From NCBI RefSeq assembly GCF_026723865.1, contig NZ_CP113529.1, forward strand, positions 186,001-250,000: 64,000 nucleotides of DNA. The letters run 5' to 3'. Every line of letters begins with the position of its first letter. The stretch's first letter is position 1. The stretch is from Mycobacterium sp. Aquia_216. Its GTDB lineage: Bacteria > Actinomycetota > Actinomycetes > Mycobacteriales > Mycobacteriaceae. Positions 55,137 through 64,000 of this stretch are shown in pieces. Both the position numbers and the translations under genes were made by a program. The notes under the pieces are model-generated. The model searched no databases and had not been told where the DNA came from. It saw nothing but the letters and a program-made list of their open reading frames with translations.

Positions 55137-56012
55137 ATGTCCAGTCCCCTCGCTGCCGGCCGTGCCGGGCTCGTCGACGGTGTTGTCGGCGTCGAGGTGA
55201 CCATCGACGGCATGCTGGTGATTGCCGACCGATTGCACCTGATCGAATTCCCGACGGCGCTGGGGATCCGGCAGAACATCCCTCAGGACGACTTGCGCAA
55301 ACTTGTCTGGGACCAGGTGCGACGTGACCTCACCGCGCAAGGGGTGCTCGATCAGTCGGGCCAACCGCACCCGGCGGTGGCGACCATGGTCGACACCCTC
55401 AGCAGGCCGGACCGGACCCTGGAAGGCCGTTGGTTCCGGCGCGATGCGGGCGACGTGATGGTGCGTTTTGCCGTGTGCCGCAAGGGCGAGCGCCATGTCA
55501 TCGCCGCGCGAGACGGCGACCTGATCGCTCTGCAACTCGTGGCGCCACAGGTGGGTCTGGCCGGCATGGTGACCGCCGTGCTGGGCCCGGCGCCGGCTGC
55601 CGGTGTCGAACCACTCACCGGGATCGCCACCGAACTGGCCGAATGCACCACCGCGGCCCAGTTGGCCAATCTCGGCGTCCAGCCATCCACTGCCCGCATG
55701 TACGCCGAGATCGTCAGCAACCCGAACAGCTGGGTGGAGATCATCGCCGGCCAGCGCCACCCCGGCGGCACCTTCACCCACACCGAGGTGGCCGCCGGCG
55801 TCCTCGATTCACCGCAGGGCCGAGTGGTCTCGCTGCCCCGCCGGGTGCACGGCGAGTTGTACGGCAGTTTTCTGTCCGGCACCCAAGAAAATCTGCAGCG
55901 GACGTTGAACGGACTGCTCGAGTTCCTCCCGGCGGGCACCTGGTTCGACCCCAGTTCCGATGACGATTCCGCTCACTCCACCAATCACGCCCACGCCTCG
56001 TACCGAGGCTGA
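55137..56012 (+). CDS. espG1: ESX-1 secretion chaperone EspG1
   Basis: 291 residues, of EspG length. It begins two bases after the espF stop. The central-antiparallel fold of EspG proteins is matched by GVEVTIDGMLVIADRLHL at the start and NSWVEIIAGQRHPGGTFTH near residue 198. EspG1 binds its cognate PE–PPE pair (PE35/PPE68 type) and keeps the PPE tip soluble for ESX-1 export. No signal peptide; cytosolic. Confidence 0.94.
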   Translation: MSSPLAAGRAGLVDGVVGVEVTIDGMLVIADRLHLIEFPTALGIRQNIPQDDLRKLVWDQVRRDLTAQGVLDQSGQPHPAVATMVDTLSRPDRTLEGRWFRRDAGDVMVRFAVCRKGERHVIAARDGDLIALQLVAPQVGLAGMVTAVLGPAPAAGVEPLTGIATELAECTTAAQLANLGVQPSTARMYAEIVSNPNSWVEIIAGQRHPGGTFTHTEVAAGVLDSPQGRVVSLPRRVHGELYGSFLSGTQENLQRTLNGLLEFLPAGTWFDPSSDDDSAHSTNHAHASYRG

Positions 56013-56044
56013 TATCTCTATCTGCCGCTACCGATTTCAGAAAG

Positions 56045-56665
56045 ATGGATCCCATGTCCCAGCACGATGAGCACGACGATCTCTCCGCCTTGGACTTCTC
56101 TTCGTATCAGTCCGGATCCGACGACAACGGCCATAAAGATGTGGACGCCCTCGATTTCTCCGTCACCGACGAGAGCGGCGAGGACTCCGCGGTAGAAGCG
56201 TTGGACGCTTACGCGCCCATCGAGGACGAAGAGGACGACAACGAGCTGGAGGCCATCGCCGCGACCACCGAGGCCGTCGCGGATGAAGAGGACGAAGAGG
56301 ACATTGGCCCGCAGTTCACGGTGACCAACCCTCCCGAGACGGTGTCGGTGATAGCACTCATCGACGGCCGGACTCAGCGGGTCAAGCTGTCGCCGACAGC
56401 GACCAAGCTGACCGAAGCCGAACTCTCGGAAGAGATCGTCGTCCTTGCCGAGCTGGCCCGGCAAAAGGGACTGGCCGGGCAGCGTTCCTTCGTGATGGAC
56501 AGTGCCTCCCAGAACGAAGGGCTGCAACAACTGAACGACGCCGGGTTCGACAGCACCCAACTCTTGCGTGACTTCGTGGAGAGCGGCATGCGGTTGCCGA
56601 CGGCGGAACAGGCCGACGCGGAACAGGCTGAAGTCTTCGCGGCGCGATACTCTTCCGATAAATGA
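56045..56665 (+). CDS. espH: ESX-1-associated acidic protein EspH
   Basis: 206 residues from ATG at 56045; an ATG three codons later has better spacing to AGAAAG. The first ~90 residues are strongly acidic and disordered (DEEDDNELEAI), then QFTVTNPPETVSVIALIDGR begins a compact domain that ends PTAEQADAEQAEVFAARY. EspH helps load EspE and EspF onto ESX-1. Its stop overlaps the eccA1 start (ATGA). Confidence 0.92.
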   Translation: MDPMSQHDEHDDLSALDFSSYQSGSDDNGHKDVDALDFSVTDESGEDSAVEALDAYAPIEDEEDDNELEAIAATTEAVADEEDEEDIGPQFTVTNPPETVSVIALIDGRTQRVKLSPTATKLTEAELSEEIVVLAELARQKGLAGQRSFVMDSASQNEGLQQLNDAGFDSTQLLRDFVESGMRLPTAEQADAEQAEVFAARYSSDK

Positions 56666-58383
56666 GCGATCATCTGGCTGGTCTGTTCGAAAGCGCGGTC
56701 GGCATGCTGCCGGTCGCGGAGTCACGGGCGCTCGACCTTTTCACCGAGATCACGAATTACGACGAAACCGCCTGCGACGCATGGGTCGGCCGCATCCGGT
56801 GCGGCGACAACGACCGGGTGACGCTGTTTCGAGCCTGGTATTCGCGGAAGAATTTCGGGCAACTGGCCGGGTCCACCCAAATCTCGATGAACACCCTTGG
56901 CGCCCGGGTTGCGATCGGCGGCCTCTACGGCGACATCACGTATCCGGTCAATTCGCCCTTGGCGATCACCATCGGTTTCGCGGTGAACGAAGCGGCGGCG
57001 GGTAACTACGCGGATGCCATGGAAGCCGTCGAGGCCAGTCCAGCCGCCGGTGCCGAGCACCTGCTGTCGTGGACCAAGGCGGCGGTCTACGGGGCCGCGC
57101 AGCGCTGGACCGAGGTGATCGACGAAGTCCGGGCCGCCGGCAAGTGGCCGGACACGTTTCTGGCCGCCGCCGCGGGCGTCGCCCACGGCGTCGCGGCGGC
57201 CAACCTCGGTTTGTTCACCGAAGCCGAGCGTCGACTCACGGAGGCGAATTCCTCGCCCGCGGGTGAAGCGTGTGCCCAAGCCATCGCCTGGTATTTGGCA
57301 ATGACCCGCCGCGGCCAGGGGAATGAAGACGCTGCCCTGGCCCTGCTGGAGTGGCTGCAGACTACCCACCCGAGCCCTAAAGTCACTGCAGCACTGAAAG
57401 ATTCGTCTTACCGGCTGACGACTACCAGCGCCGAGCAGATCGCCGCCCGAACCGATCCCTGGGACGCGGGCAGTGTCGTGGCCGACACCTCGGGACGGGA
57501 AAAGCTGCTCGCCGAGGCGGAGGCCGAGCTACGACGCCAGATCGGACTGACCCGGGTCAAGGATCAGGTCGAGCGCTATCGCGCGGCGACCCAGATGGCG
57601 AGAGTTCGTGCCGCTCGCGGCATGAAGGTCGCGCAACCGAGCAAGCACATGATCTTCACCGGGCCGCCCGGTACCGGCAAGACGACGATCGCGCGGGTGG
57701 TGGCCAACATTCTCGCGGGGCTGGGCGTGATCCAGGAACCGAAACTGATCGAGACGGCCCGCAAGGATTTCGTCGCGGAATACGAAGGGCAATCCGCGGT
57801 CAAGACCACCAAGACGATCGATCGCGCCTTGGGCGGTGTGCTGTTCATCGATGAGGCCTACGCACTCGTGCAGGAGCGCGACGGACGGACCGACCCGTTC
57901 GGGCAAGAGGCGCTTGACACGCTGCTGGCGCGGATGGAGAACGACCGTGATCGCCTCGTGGTGATCATCGCCGGCTACAGCGCCGACATCGACCGGCTGC
58001 TGGAGACCAACGAGGGCCTGAGGTCGCGATTCGCCACCCGGATAGAATTCGATTCCTACTCTCCCGAAGAGATCCTCGAAATCGCGAAAGTTATTGCCGC
58101 GTCCAATGACTCGTCGTTCAGTTTGGAAGCCTCCGACCATCTGCTGGAGGCGGCCAAACTGCTCAGTCAGCGGACGGTGCGCGGCAAAGCCGGGATCGAC
58201 ATTGCCGGCAACGGGCGCTACGCCCGGCAACTGGTGGAGGCCGGCGAGCAGTACCGCGACATCCGGCTGACCCAGGCCGTCGACTTCGAAGCGCTCGACG
58301 CCGATCGTCTCAGCGAGATCAACGCCGAAGACATGGCCGAGGCGATCGCCTCGGTACACGGTCGTCTCAATATCACCGAGTAG
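56662..58383 (+). CDS. eccA1: ESX-1 cytosolic AAA+ ATPase EccA1
   Basis: 573 residues, equal to M. tuberculosis EccA1. The N-terminal ~280 residues are TPR-like helices that contact substrates. The CbxX/CfxQ-type AAA+ domain has Walker A GPPGTGKTT at about 334–342, Walker B VLFIDEAYAL at about 393–402, and sensor/arginine residues in GLRSRFATRIEF. It recognises EspC- and PPE-type substrates before export. Coupled to espH and followed three bases later by eccB1. Confidence 0.97.
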   Translation: MSDHLAGLFESAVGMLPVAESRALDLFTEITNYDETACDAWVGRIRCGDNDRVTLFRAWYSRKNFGQLAGSTQISMNTLGARVAIGGLYGDITYPVNSPLAITIGFAVNEAAAGNYADAMEAVEASPAAGAEHLLSWTKAAVYGAAQRWTEVIDEVRAAGKWPDTFLAAAAGVAHGVAAANLGLFTEAERRLTEANSSPAGEACAQAIAWYLAMTRRGQGNEDAALALLEWLQTTHPSPKVTAALKDSSYRLTTTSAEQIAARTDPWDAGSVVADTSGREKLLAEAEAELRRQIGLTRVKDQVERYRAATQMARVRAARGMKVAQPSKHMIFTGPPGTGKTTIARVVANILAGLGVIQEPKLIETARKDFVAEYEGQSAVKTTKTIDRALGGVLFIDEAYALVQERDGRTDPFGQEALDTLLARMENDRDRLVVIIAGYSADIDRLLETNEGLRSRFATRIEFDSYSPEEILEIAKVIAASNDSSFSLEASDHLLEAAKLLSQRTVRGKAGIDIAGNGRYARQLVEAGEQYRDIRLTQAVDFEALDADRLSEINAEDMAEAIASVHGRLNITE

Positions 58384-58386
58384 GGC

Positions 58387-59829
58387 ATGGCAGGTATTCG
58401 GCTCACCACCAAGGTCCAGGTAAGTGGCTGGCGCTTCCTGCTTCGACGCCTGGAACATGCCATCGTTCGCCGCGACACCCGCATGTTCGACGACCCGCTG
58501 TCGTTCTACGGCCGGTCGGCCGCGATCGGCATCGTCATCTCGGCACTGATCCTGGTGGGCGCGTTGGCAATGGCCTACTTCAAGCCACAGGGCAAACTCG
58601 GCGGCGGCAATTTGTTCGTCGACCGAGCAACCAATCAGCTGTACCTGATGGTGTCCGGGCAGTTGCACCCCGTCTACAACCTGACCTCGGCGCGACTGGT
58701 GCTGGGCAATCCCGCCGAGCCCGCCGTCGTGAAATCCGCCGAACTGAGCAAGTTCCCGAGGGGCCAGTCGGTCGGCATTCCCGGCGCGCCCTACGCCACG
58801 CCGGTAGCCTCCGATCCCGCGTCGATCTGGGCGCTGTGCGACACCGTCACCAAGGCCGAGACCATCAACCCCACCGTGCAGACATCGGTGATCTCGATGC
58901 CGTTGGCCATTGACGACGCGGTCAATCCGTTGCAGCCCAACGAGGCACTGCTGGCCTACTACCAGGGCAAAGACTGGATCATCACGCCGACCGGGCGGCA
59001 CGCCACCGATCTGGCCGATCGGACCCTCACCTCGGCGGTGGGCATACCCGTGAACGCCAAGCCGAGCCCGCTGTCCGCCGCCGTGTTCAACGCCCTGCCC
59101 GACGGCGGATCCTGGCAGTTGAGCCCGATCCCGGATGACGGTGCCCCCAATAGCCTTGGGCTGCCCGACTTTCTGGTGATCGGGTCGGTATTCCAGATCC
59201 ATGCCCAATCGGGCCCGCAATATTTCGTGGTGCTGCCCGACGGTGTCGCGCCCATCAATGCCAACACCGCGGTGGCGCTGCGGGCGGCCCAGTCGCACGG
59301 ACTGGTCGAGCCCCCGTCGGTGGTGTCGAGTCTGGTCGTCAGAATCCCCGAGCGCGTGTACAACTCACCTCTCCCCGACGAATCGATCAAAATCGTCAAC
59401 CGGCCGGATGAACCGGTGTTGTGCTGGACGTGGGAACGCAAACCCGGCGAGCAGGCGGCCAAGACCGCGGTGGTGACCGGTCGGCATTTGCCGATTCCGT
59501 CGTCGGCGATGGGCCAGGGCATCAAACAGATCCAGGGTTCGGCCACGGTTTACGTCGATGGTGGAAAGTATTTGCAGCTGCAGTCCCCGGATCCCCGCTA
59601 CGGCGAATCGCTGTATTACGTCGACCCGCAAGGTGTGCGGTACGGGATATCGGACCCGAAGGCGGCCGCGTCGCTCGGGCTGCAGTCGCCAAAACCCGCG
59701 CCCTGGGAGATCATTCGTTTACTGGTCGACGGTCCGGTGCTGTCGAAGGAAGCTGCCCTGCTGGAGCACGACACGCTGCCCGCCGACCCGAGCCCGCGAA
59801 AGTTACCCGCAACGCCCGGAGCCGGTTGA
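58387..59829 (+). CDS. eccB1: ESX-1 core membrane protein EccB1
   Basis: 480 residues, equal to the ortholog. A short cytoplasmic N-terminus precedes one membrane helix ([19 protein letters not shown], about 45–63) and a large periplasmic domain of PTRP-type repeats, with [17 protein letters not shown] and [13 protein letters not shown]. Cysteines in WALCDTV and [10 protein letters not shown] probably form a disulfide. It is one of five core membrane-complex subunits. Its stop overlaps the eccCa1 start. Confidence 0.97.
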   Translation: MAGIRLTTKVQVSGWRFLLRRLEHAIVRRDTRMFDDPLSFYGRSAAIGIVISALILVGALAMAYFKPQGKLGGGNLFVDRATNQLYLMVSGQLHPVYNLTSARLVLGNPAEPAVVKSAELSKFPRGQSVGIPGAPYATPVASDPASIWALCDTVTKAETINPTVQTSVISMPLAIDDAVNPLQPNEALLAYYQGKDWIITPTGRHATDLADRTLTSAVGIPVNAKPSPLSAAVFNALPDGGSWQLSPIPDDGAPNSLGLPDFLVIGSVFQIHAQSGPQYFVVLPDGVAPINANTAVALRAAQSHGLVEPPSVVSSLVVRIPERVYNSPLPDESIKIVNRPDEPVLCWTWERKPGEQAAKTAVVTGRHLPIPSSAMGQGIKQIQGSATVYVDGGKYLQLQSPDPRYGESLYYVDPQGVRYGISDPKAAASLGLQSPKPAPWEIIRLLVDGPVLSKEAALLEHDTLPADPSPRKLPATPGAG

Positions 59830-62081
59830 TGTCGACTAAGAAGTTCACCCCATCGGTCACCCGCGGTCCCCGGTTGACGCCGGGCGAGATCGCCGTCGTA
59901 CCGCCTGACGACCTCGGTGTCGAGGTCCCGCCCGGGTTCCTGCAGAAAGTACTTCCCTACGTCATGGGCGTCTGCATGCTGGGCATGATCGGGATCATGG
60001 TGTTCACCGGCACCAAAGCCTTGTCGCCCTACATGATGATGACGCCGCTGATGATGATCATGATGTCGTTGAGCATGGTGGGCGCCGGCGGAGGCGGCGG
60101 CGGCAAAAAAGTGCCCGAGATCAACGCCGACCGTAAGGAATACCTGCGGTATCTGGCCGGACTTCGCCCCCGGGTGACGTCGTCCGCCACCGCGCAGGTG
60201 GCCTTCTTCAGCTACCACGCACCTCACCCCGAAGATCTGCTCTCGATCATCGGCACCCCCCGGCAGTGGTCCCGCCCTGCCAGTGCCGACTTCTACGCCG
60301 CCACCCGCCTGGGAATCGGTGACCAGCCGGCCGTCGACCGACTCATGAAGCCCTCCGCCGGTGGCGAGCTGGCGGGACCGACGGCAGCACCTCAGCCATA
60401 TCTGGAGCCGGTCGCCAACATGTGGGCGGTCAAGTTCTTGCGCACCCATGGTCTGATCCACGACTGCCCGAAACTGGTGCAGCTGAGGACGTTTCCGACG
60501 ATCGCCATCGGTGGCGACCCGGCGGGGGCCGCCGGCCTGCTGACGGCGATGATTTGTCACCTGGCCGTGTTCCATCCGCCCGACCTGCTGGCGATCCGGG
60601 TGCTCACGGAAACCCCCGATGATCCAGAGTGGTCCTGGCTGAAATGGCTGCCGCACGCGCAGCATCCGACCGACACCGACGCGGCCGGACCGGTCCGGAT
60701 GATCTCTGGCCACCCGGAAAGTCTGTCCGATCTCGCCGCACGCGGTCCGCACTCACCCGATTCGACGCCGGGCGGACCCTACGTCGTCGTCGTGGATCTG
60801 ACCGGCGGTAAAGCGGGGGTTCCGCCCGACGGCCGGGCCGGAGTCACGGTGCTCACGCTGGGCAACCATCGCGGCTCGAACTACCGGATCAGGGTGGCCG
60901 CGGATGGGACGGCCGACGACCGACTGCCCGGCCAGCAGTTCCGACAGGTGACGGCGACTACCGACCGCATGTCAGCCCAACAGGCGACGCGCGTGGCGAG
61001 AAAGCTGGCCGGGTGGTCGATCACCGGCACCATCATCGACAAGAAGGCCAGCGCCGGCGCCAAGAAGAAAGTGGCGACCGAGTTCTACCAGCTGGTGGGC
61101 GCGAAGAGCGTCGAGGACATCACGCCGGCCCGATGGCGGATGTTCGCCGACAAAGACCTCGACCGCCTCAAGATCCCGTTTGGCCACCAGCTCAAGACCG
61201 GCGAGGTCATGTATCTGGACATCAAGGAGGGCGCGGAATTCGGCGGTGGACCGCACGGCATGCTCATCGGAACCACCGGGTCGGGAAAGTCCGAGTTTCT
61301 GCGCACCATGATTTTGTCGCTGGTCGCGATGCACCACCCTGACCAAGTGAACCTCCTGCTTACCGACTTCAAGGGTGGTTCGACGTTTCTGGGAATGGAG
61401 AAGCTACCGCACACCGCCGCTGTCATCACCAACATGGCCGAGGAAGCCGAGTTGGTCGGCCGGATGGGTGAGGTGTTGACCGGCGAACTCGACCGTCGGC
61501 AGAACCTGCTGCGCCAGGCTGGAATTCAGGTCGGTGCGACCGGGGCCCTCTCCGGCGTGGCCGAATACGAGAAGTACCGTGAGCGCGGCGCCGACCTCAA
61601 GCCGCTGCCAACACTTTTCGTCGTCGTCGACGAGTTCGCCGAGCTGCTGCAAAGCCACCCGGACTTCGTCGGACTGTTCGACCGGATCTGCCGAGTGGGC
61701 CGCTCCCTGCGGGTGCACCTATTGCTCGCCACCCAGTCGCTACAGACGGGAGGGGCGCGCATCGACAAACTGGAGCCCAACCTCACGTACCGAATCGCGC
61801 TGCGCACCACCAGCTCTCATGAATCAAAGTCGGTGATCGGAACGCCCGAGGCGCAGTACATCACCAACAAGGAAAGTGGTGTCGGGTTTTTACGGGTGGG
61901 TATGGAGGACCCGGTCAAGTTCAGCACGCTCTACACCGGTGCCCCTTATGTTCCGCCGGCGCACGCCGAGACCAACGGCGAAGCCCCCGACACGGACGGC
62001 GCGCGCAAGGGCGCCCGGGGCGCGCAAATTCGCCATTTCACCGCGGCCCCCATGCTCGAAGACGATGGGATTCCGGCATGA
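59829..62081 (+). CDS. eccCa1: ESX-1 FtsK/SpoIIIE ATPase EccCa1
   Basis: 750 residues from the ATG in TGATG at 59829. Two membrane helices lie at about 40–60 and 66–90 (a Met-rich [15 protein letters not shown]). The domain of unknown function that follows is typical of EccC. ATPase 1 has Walker [10 protein letters not shown] at about 481–489 and Walker [15 protein letters not shown]-1 is unusual in splitting EccC in two; EccCb1 is the next gene and the halves join at the membrane. Confidence 0.97.
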   Translation: MSTKKFTPSVTRGPRLTPGEIAVVPPDDLGVEVPPGFLQKVLPYVMGVCMLGMIGIMVFTGTKALSPYMMMTPLMMIMMSLSMVGAGGGGGGKKVPEINADRKEYLRYLAGLRPRVTSSATAQVAFFSYHAPHPEDLLSIIGTPRQWSRPASADFYAATRLGIGDQPAVDRLMKPSAGGELAGPTAAPQPYLEPVANMWAVKFLRTHGLIHDCPKLVQLRTFPTIAIGGDPAGAAGLLTAMICHLAVFHPPDLLAIRVLTETPDDPEWSWLKWLPHAQHPTDTDAAGPVRMISGHPESLSDLAARGPHSPDSTPGGPYVVVVDLTGGKAGVPPDGRAGVTVLTLGNHRGSNYRIRVAADGTADDRLPGQQFRQVTATTDRMSAQQATRVARKLAGWSITGTIIDKKASAGAKKKVATEFYQLVGAKSVEDITPARWRMFADKDLDRLKIPFGHQLKTGEVMYLDIKEGAEFGGGPHGMLIGTTGSGKSEFLRTMILSLVAMHHPDQVNLLLTDFKGGSTFLGMEKLPHTAAVITNMAEEAELVGRMGEVLTGELDRRQNLLRQAGIQVGATGALSGVAEYEKYRERGADLKPLPTLFVVVDEFAELLQSHPDFVGLFDRICRVGRSLRVHLLLATQSLQTGGARIDKLEPNLTYRIALRTTSSHESKSVIGTPEAQYITNKESGVGFLRVGMEDPVKFSTLYTGAPYVPPAHAETNGEAPDTDGARKGARGAQIRHFTAAPMLEDDGIPA

Positions 62082-62101
62082 GTCGCGCCGGCGACGATGC
62101 A

Positions 62102-62128
62102 GTGGGGGCACCCCCACCCGCTTGCGGG
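62102..62128. repeat. Double palindrome (candidate dispersed repeat) at the eccCa1/eccCb1 junction
   Basis: GTGGGGG-CA-CCCCCAC (62102–62117) is followed by CCCGCTTGCGGG (62117–62128). Both are perfect stems in the 61-base spacer. The pattern looks like a short GC-rich palindromic repeat scattered in mycobacterial genomes; that it recurs elsewhere here cannot be shown. Confidence 0.6.
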
Positions 62129-62142
62129 GGGAAGCGGCGCCA

Positions 62143-63918
62143 ATGAGTGTCGAGAACAAGGGCCGGGCGCTCAGCGAGGTGGTGCTGGACCAACTCAGCA
62201 CCGCGGAGTCACGGGCGTACAAGATGTGGCTGCCGCCGTTGACGGATCCAACGCCGCTCGACCAACTCGTGGAGCGCGCCAATCTACAACCGTTGTACTT
62301 CCCGCTGGGGATCATGGACGAGCCGCGCCGGCACCTCCAAGAACCGTGGGGCGTCGACGTTTCCGGGGGCGGCGGCAACATCGGCATTGGAGGTGCGCCG
62401 CAGACCGGGAAGTCGACGCTGCTGCAGACCCTGATGTTGTCGGCGGCCGTTACCCACACCCCGCGCCAGGTCCAGTTCTACTGCATCGACCTCGGCGGTG
62501 GCGGGCTGATGTATCTCGACAGCCTGCCCCACGTCGGTGGGGTGGCCACCCGATCAGAGCCCGACCGGGTGATGCGGGTGATAGCGGAGGTGCAGGCCGT
62601 TCTGCGGCAACGAGAAGCCACCTTCAAGGAGCATCGCGTGGGTTCGATCGCGTCCTACCGCGAATTGCGCGCCGATCCCAACCAGCCGGTGGCCGCCGAC
62701 CCGTTCGGCGACGTCTTCCTCGTCATCGACGGGTGGCCGGCTTTCGTCGGTGAGTTCCCCGACCTCGAAGGACACGTTCAGACGCTGGCGGCGCAGGGGC
62801 TGTCGTTCGGCGTCCACACCATCATCACCACGCCGCGCTGGACGGAACTCAAAGCGCGCGTGCGCGATTACCTCGGTACCAAGATCGAGTTCCGGCTGGG
62901 CGACGTCAACGACACCCAGTTGGACCGCGCCACCCGCGACATCCCGGCGAACCGACCGGGCCGGGGGATGTCGGTAGAGAAGCACCACCTGATGATGGGC
63001 GTGCCCAGGCTCGACGGCGTCCACAGCACCGACAACCTGGTGGAGGCGATCACGGTCGCGGTGAATCACGTTGCGGCGCAGACCACGGAGGAGGCGCCGC
63101 GGGTCCGGGTGTTGCCGGAGCGCATCCACCTGTACGAGCTCGACCCGAGCCCACCCGGCCCGGAATCCGACTACCGCAGTCGCTGGACCATTCCGGTCGG
63201 CATCCGCGAGACGGACCTGTCGGTGGCCTACGCCAACATGTACGCCACGAACCACCTGCTGATCTTCGGCGCAGCCAAGTCGGGCAAGACAACCATTGCC
63301 CATGCCATTGCCCGGGCCATCTGTGCCCGCAACAGCCCGGACCAAGTGCGCTTCATGCTGGCGGACTACCGTTCCGGTCTCCTGGACGCGGTGCCGGAGA
63401 GCCATCTCCTCGCTGCCGGAGCGATCAACCGCAATGCGCAATCGCTGGACGAATCCATCAAGGCGCTCGCGATCAACCTGCAAAAGCGCTTGCCGCCGGC
63501 CGACCTGACTACCTCGCAGTTGCGCTCCCGGTCATGGTGGACGGGATTCGATCTGGTGCTTTTGGTCGACGATTGGCACATGATCGTCGGTGCTTCCGGC
63601 GGTATGCCACCAATGTTGCCGTTGGCTCCATTGTTACCGGCGGCTCCGGATATCGGATTGCACATCATCGTCACCTGCCAAATGAGCCAGGCTTATAAGT
63701 CGACCATGGACAAGTTCGTCGGTGCCGCCTTCGGGGCGGGATCCCCGACCCTGTTCCTTTCCGGCGACAAGCAGGACTTCCCTTCGAGAGAGTTTCAGGT
63801 GAAGCGACGGCCTCCTGGCCAGGGATTTCTGGTCACGCCGGATGGCAAGGACGTCATCCAGGCCGCCTACATCGATCCTCCAGAAGAAGTGCATCCAGCA
63901 TCGGGGGCGGGCGGTTAG
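62143..63918 (+). CDS. eccCb1: ESX-1 ATPase EccCb1 (substrate-binding half)
   Basis: 591 residues, equal to the ortholog. Two FtsK/SpoIIIE ATPase domains: Walker [10 protein letters not shown] at about 85–93 and GAAKSGKTT at about 376–384; Walker [11 protein letters not shown] and [12 protein letters not shown]. The last domain binds the C-terminal signal of the EsxB-type substrate. It works with EccCa1. No membrane helix. The start at 62143 follows the palindromic spacer; no other start is better placed. Confidence 0.97.
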   Translation: MSVENKGRALSEVVLDQLSTAESRAYKMWLPPLTDPTPLDQLVERANLQPLYFPLGIMDEPRRHLQEPWGVDVSGGGGNIGIGGAPQTGKSTLLQTLMLSAAVTHTPRQVQFYCIDLGGGGLMYLDSLPHVGGVATRSEPDRVMRVIAEVQAVLRQREATFKEHRVGSIASYRELRADPNQPVAADPFGDVFLVIDGWPAFVGEFPDLEGHVQTLAAQGLSFGVHTIITTPRWTELKARVRDYLGTKIEFRLGDVNDTQLDRATRDIPANRPGRGMSVEKHHLMMGVPRLDGVHSTDNLVEAITVAVNHVAAQTTEEAPRVRVLPERIHLYELDPSPPGPESDYRSRWTIPVGIRETDLSVAYANMYATNHLLIFGAAKSGKTTIAHAIARAICARNSPDQVRFMLADYRSGLLDAVPESHLLAAGAINRNAQSLDESIKALAINLQKRLPPADLTTSQLRSRSWWTGFDLVLLVDDWHMIVGASGGMPPMLPLAPLLPAAPDIGLHIIVTCQMSQAYKSTMDKFVGAAFGAGSPTLFLSGDKQDFPSREFQVKRRPPGQGFLVTPDGKDVIQAAYIDPPEEVHPASGAGG

Positions 63919-64000
63919 GATTATCGCAACGCCCATTACGGGACCCGGAACTAAACCGCGATAAGCGGCCCGGGGACCGGCATTGTGCGATTAGGCTTTC
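63919..64000. other. Start of the region upstream of the expected PE35/PPE68/esx genes
   Basis: 82 bases after the eccCb1 stop to the window edge. No gene start is visible within it. Confidence 0.5.

Overview
The window is a GC-rich mycobacterial chromosome segment. Its backbone follows the Mycobacterium tuberculosis order Rv3834c–Rv3871 almost gene for gene: serS, Rv3835–Rv3837c, pheA, bfrB, glpQ1, sodA, espR, hns-like, rraA, ethA/ethR, gltDB, whiB6, espM and the first half of ESX-1. The ESX-1 genes plus a PE gene and PPE-SVP genes point to a slow-growing, non-tuberculosis Mycobacterium of the M. kansasii / M. marinum kind; the species cannot be fixed from the sequence alone. Names taken from M. 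tuberculosis rest on recalled gene order and family motifs, not on a database search.

Layout. 1–12.3 kb: a cut TetR gene, a DUF2834-type membrane gene, serS, a septum-formation-type protein, a small zincin, a Cys-rich mini-protein, a histidine phosphatase, pheA, an IdeR-boxed DUF2470 gene, an LCP enzyme, ferritin bfrB, glpQ1, a DUF4328 membrane protein, a cluster of DnaA-box 9-mers, a 51-residue membrane protein and sodA. 12.3–24.5 kb: Rv3847, a yybP-ykoY riboswitch in front of a UPF0016 manganese-exporter gene, espR, a YcnI/CopC copper pair, the hns-like gene with rraA, ethA/ethR around a three-repeat operator, a third-type DinB polymerase, a YoaK-type protein, a PHP hydrolase and an F420-type oxidoreductase.

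24.7–41.1 kb is an accessory island absent from the M. tuberculosis order. It holds one PE gene and three tandem PPE-SVP genes that are identical by eye except for an exchanged central cassette. Next comes a seven-gene operon: five genes with the subunit sizes and order of acetophenone carboxylase (637, 142, 709, 770 and 262 residues) and a two-subunit 3-oxoacid CoA-transferase. It is divergent from an AcoR-like activator whose AAA+ domain lacks the sigma-54 contact loop. Together these suggest ATP-dependent carboxylation of a ketone to a beta-keto acid and its activation to a CoA thioester.

41.5–51.3 kb: glutamate synthase gltBD, a MinD/ParA-like ATPase (Rv3860), and a SigI-type ECF sigma gene divergent from an internally deleted NmrA-like pseudogene and a Ddn-family gene, with matching ECF-like promoter elements facing both ways. 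51.4–64 kb: whiB6, the FHA regulator espM, then espE-like, espF, espG1, espH, eccA1, eccB1, eccCa1 and eccCb1, which build and feed the ESX-1 type VII secretion machine; the window ends just before the PE35/PPE68/esx genes would be expected.

Most interesting: the PPE cassette exchange, the ketone-carboxylase/CoA-transferase operon with its sigma-54-independent regulator and operator-like inverted repeat, the DnaA-box cluster, the paired ECF promoters and the short palindromic repeat at the eccCa1/eccCb1 junction.
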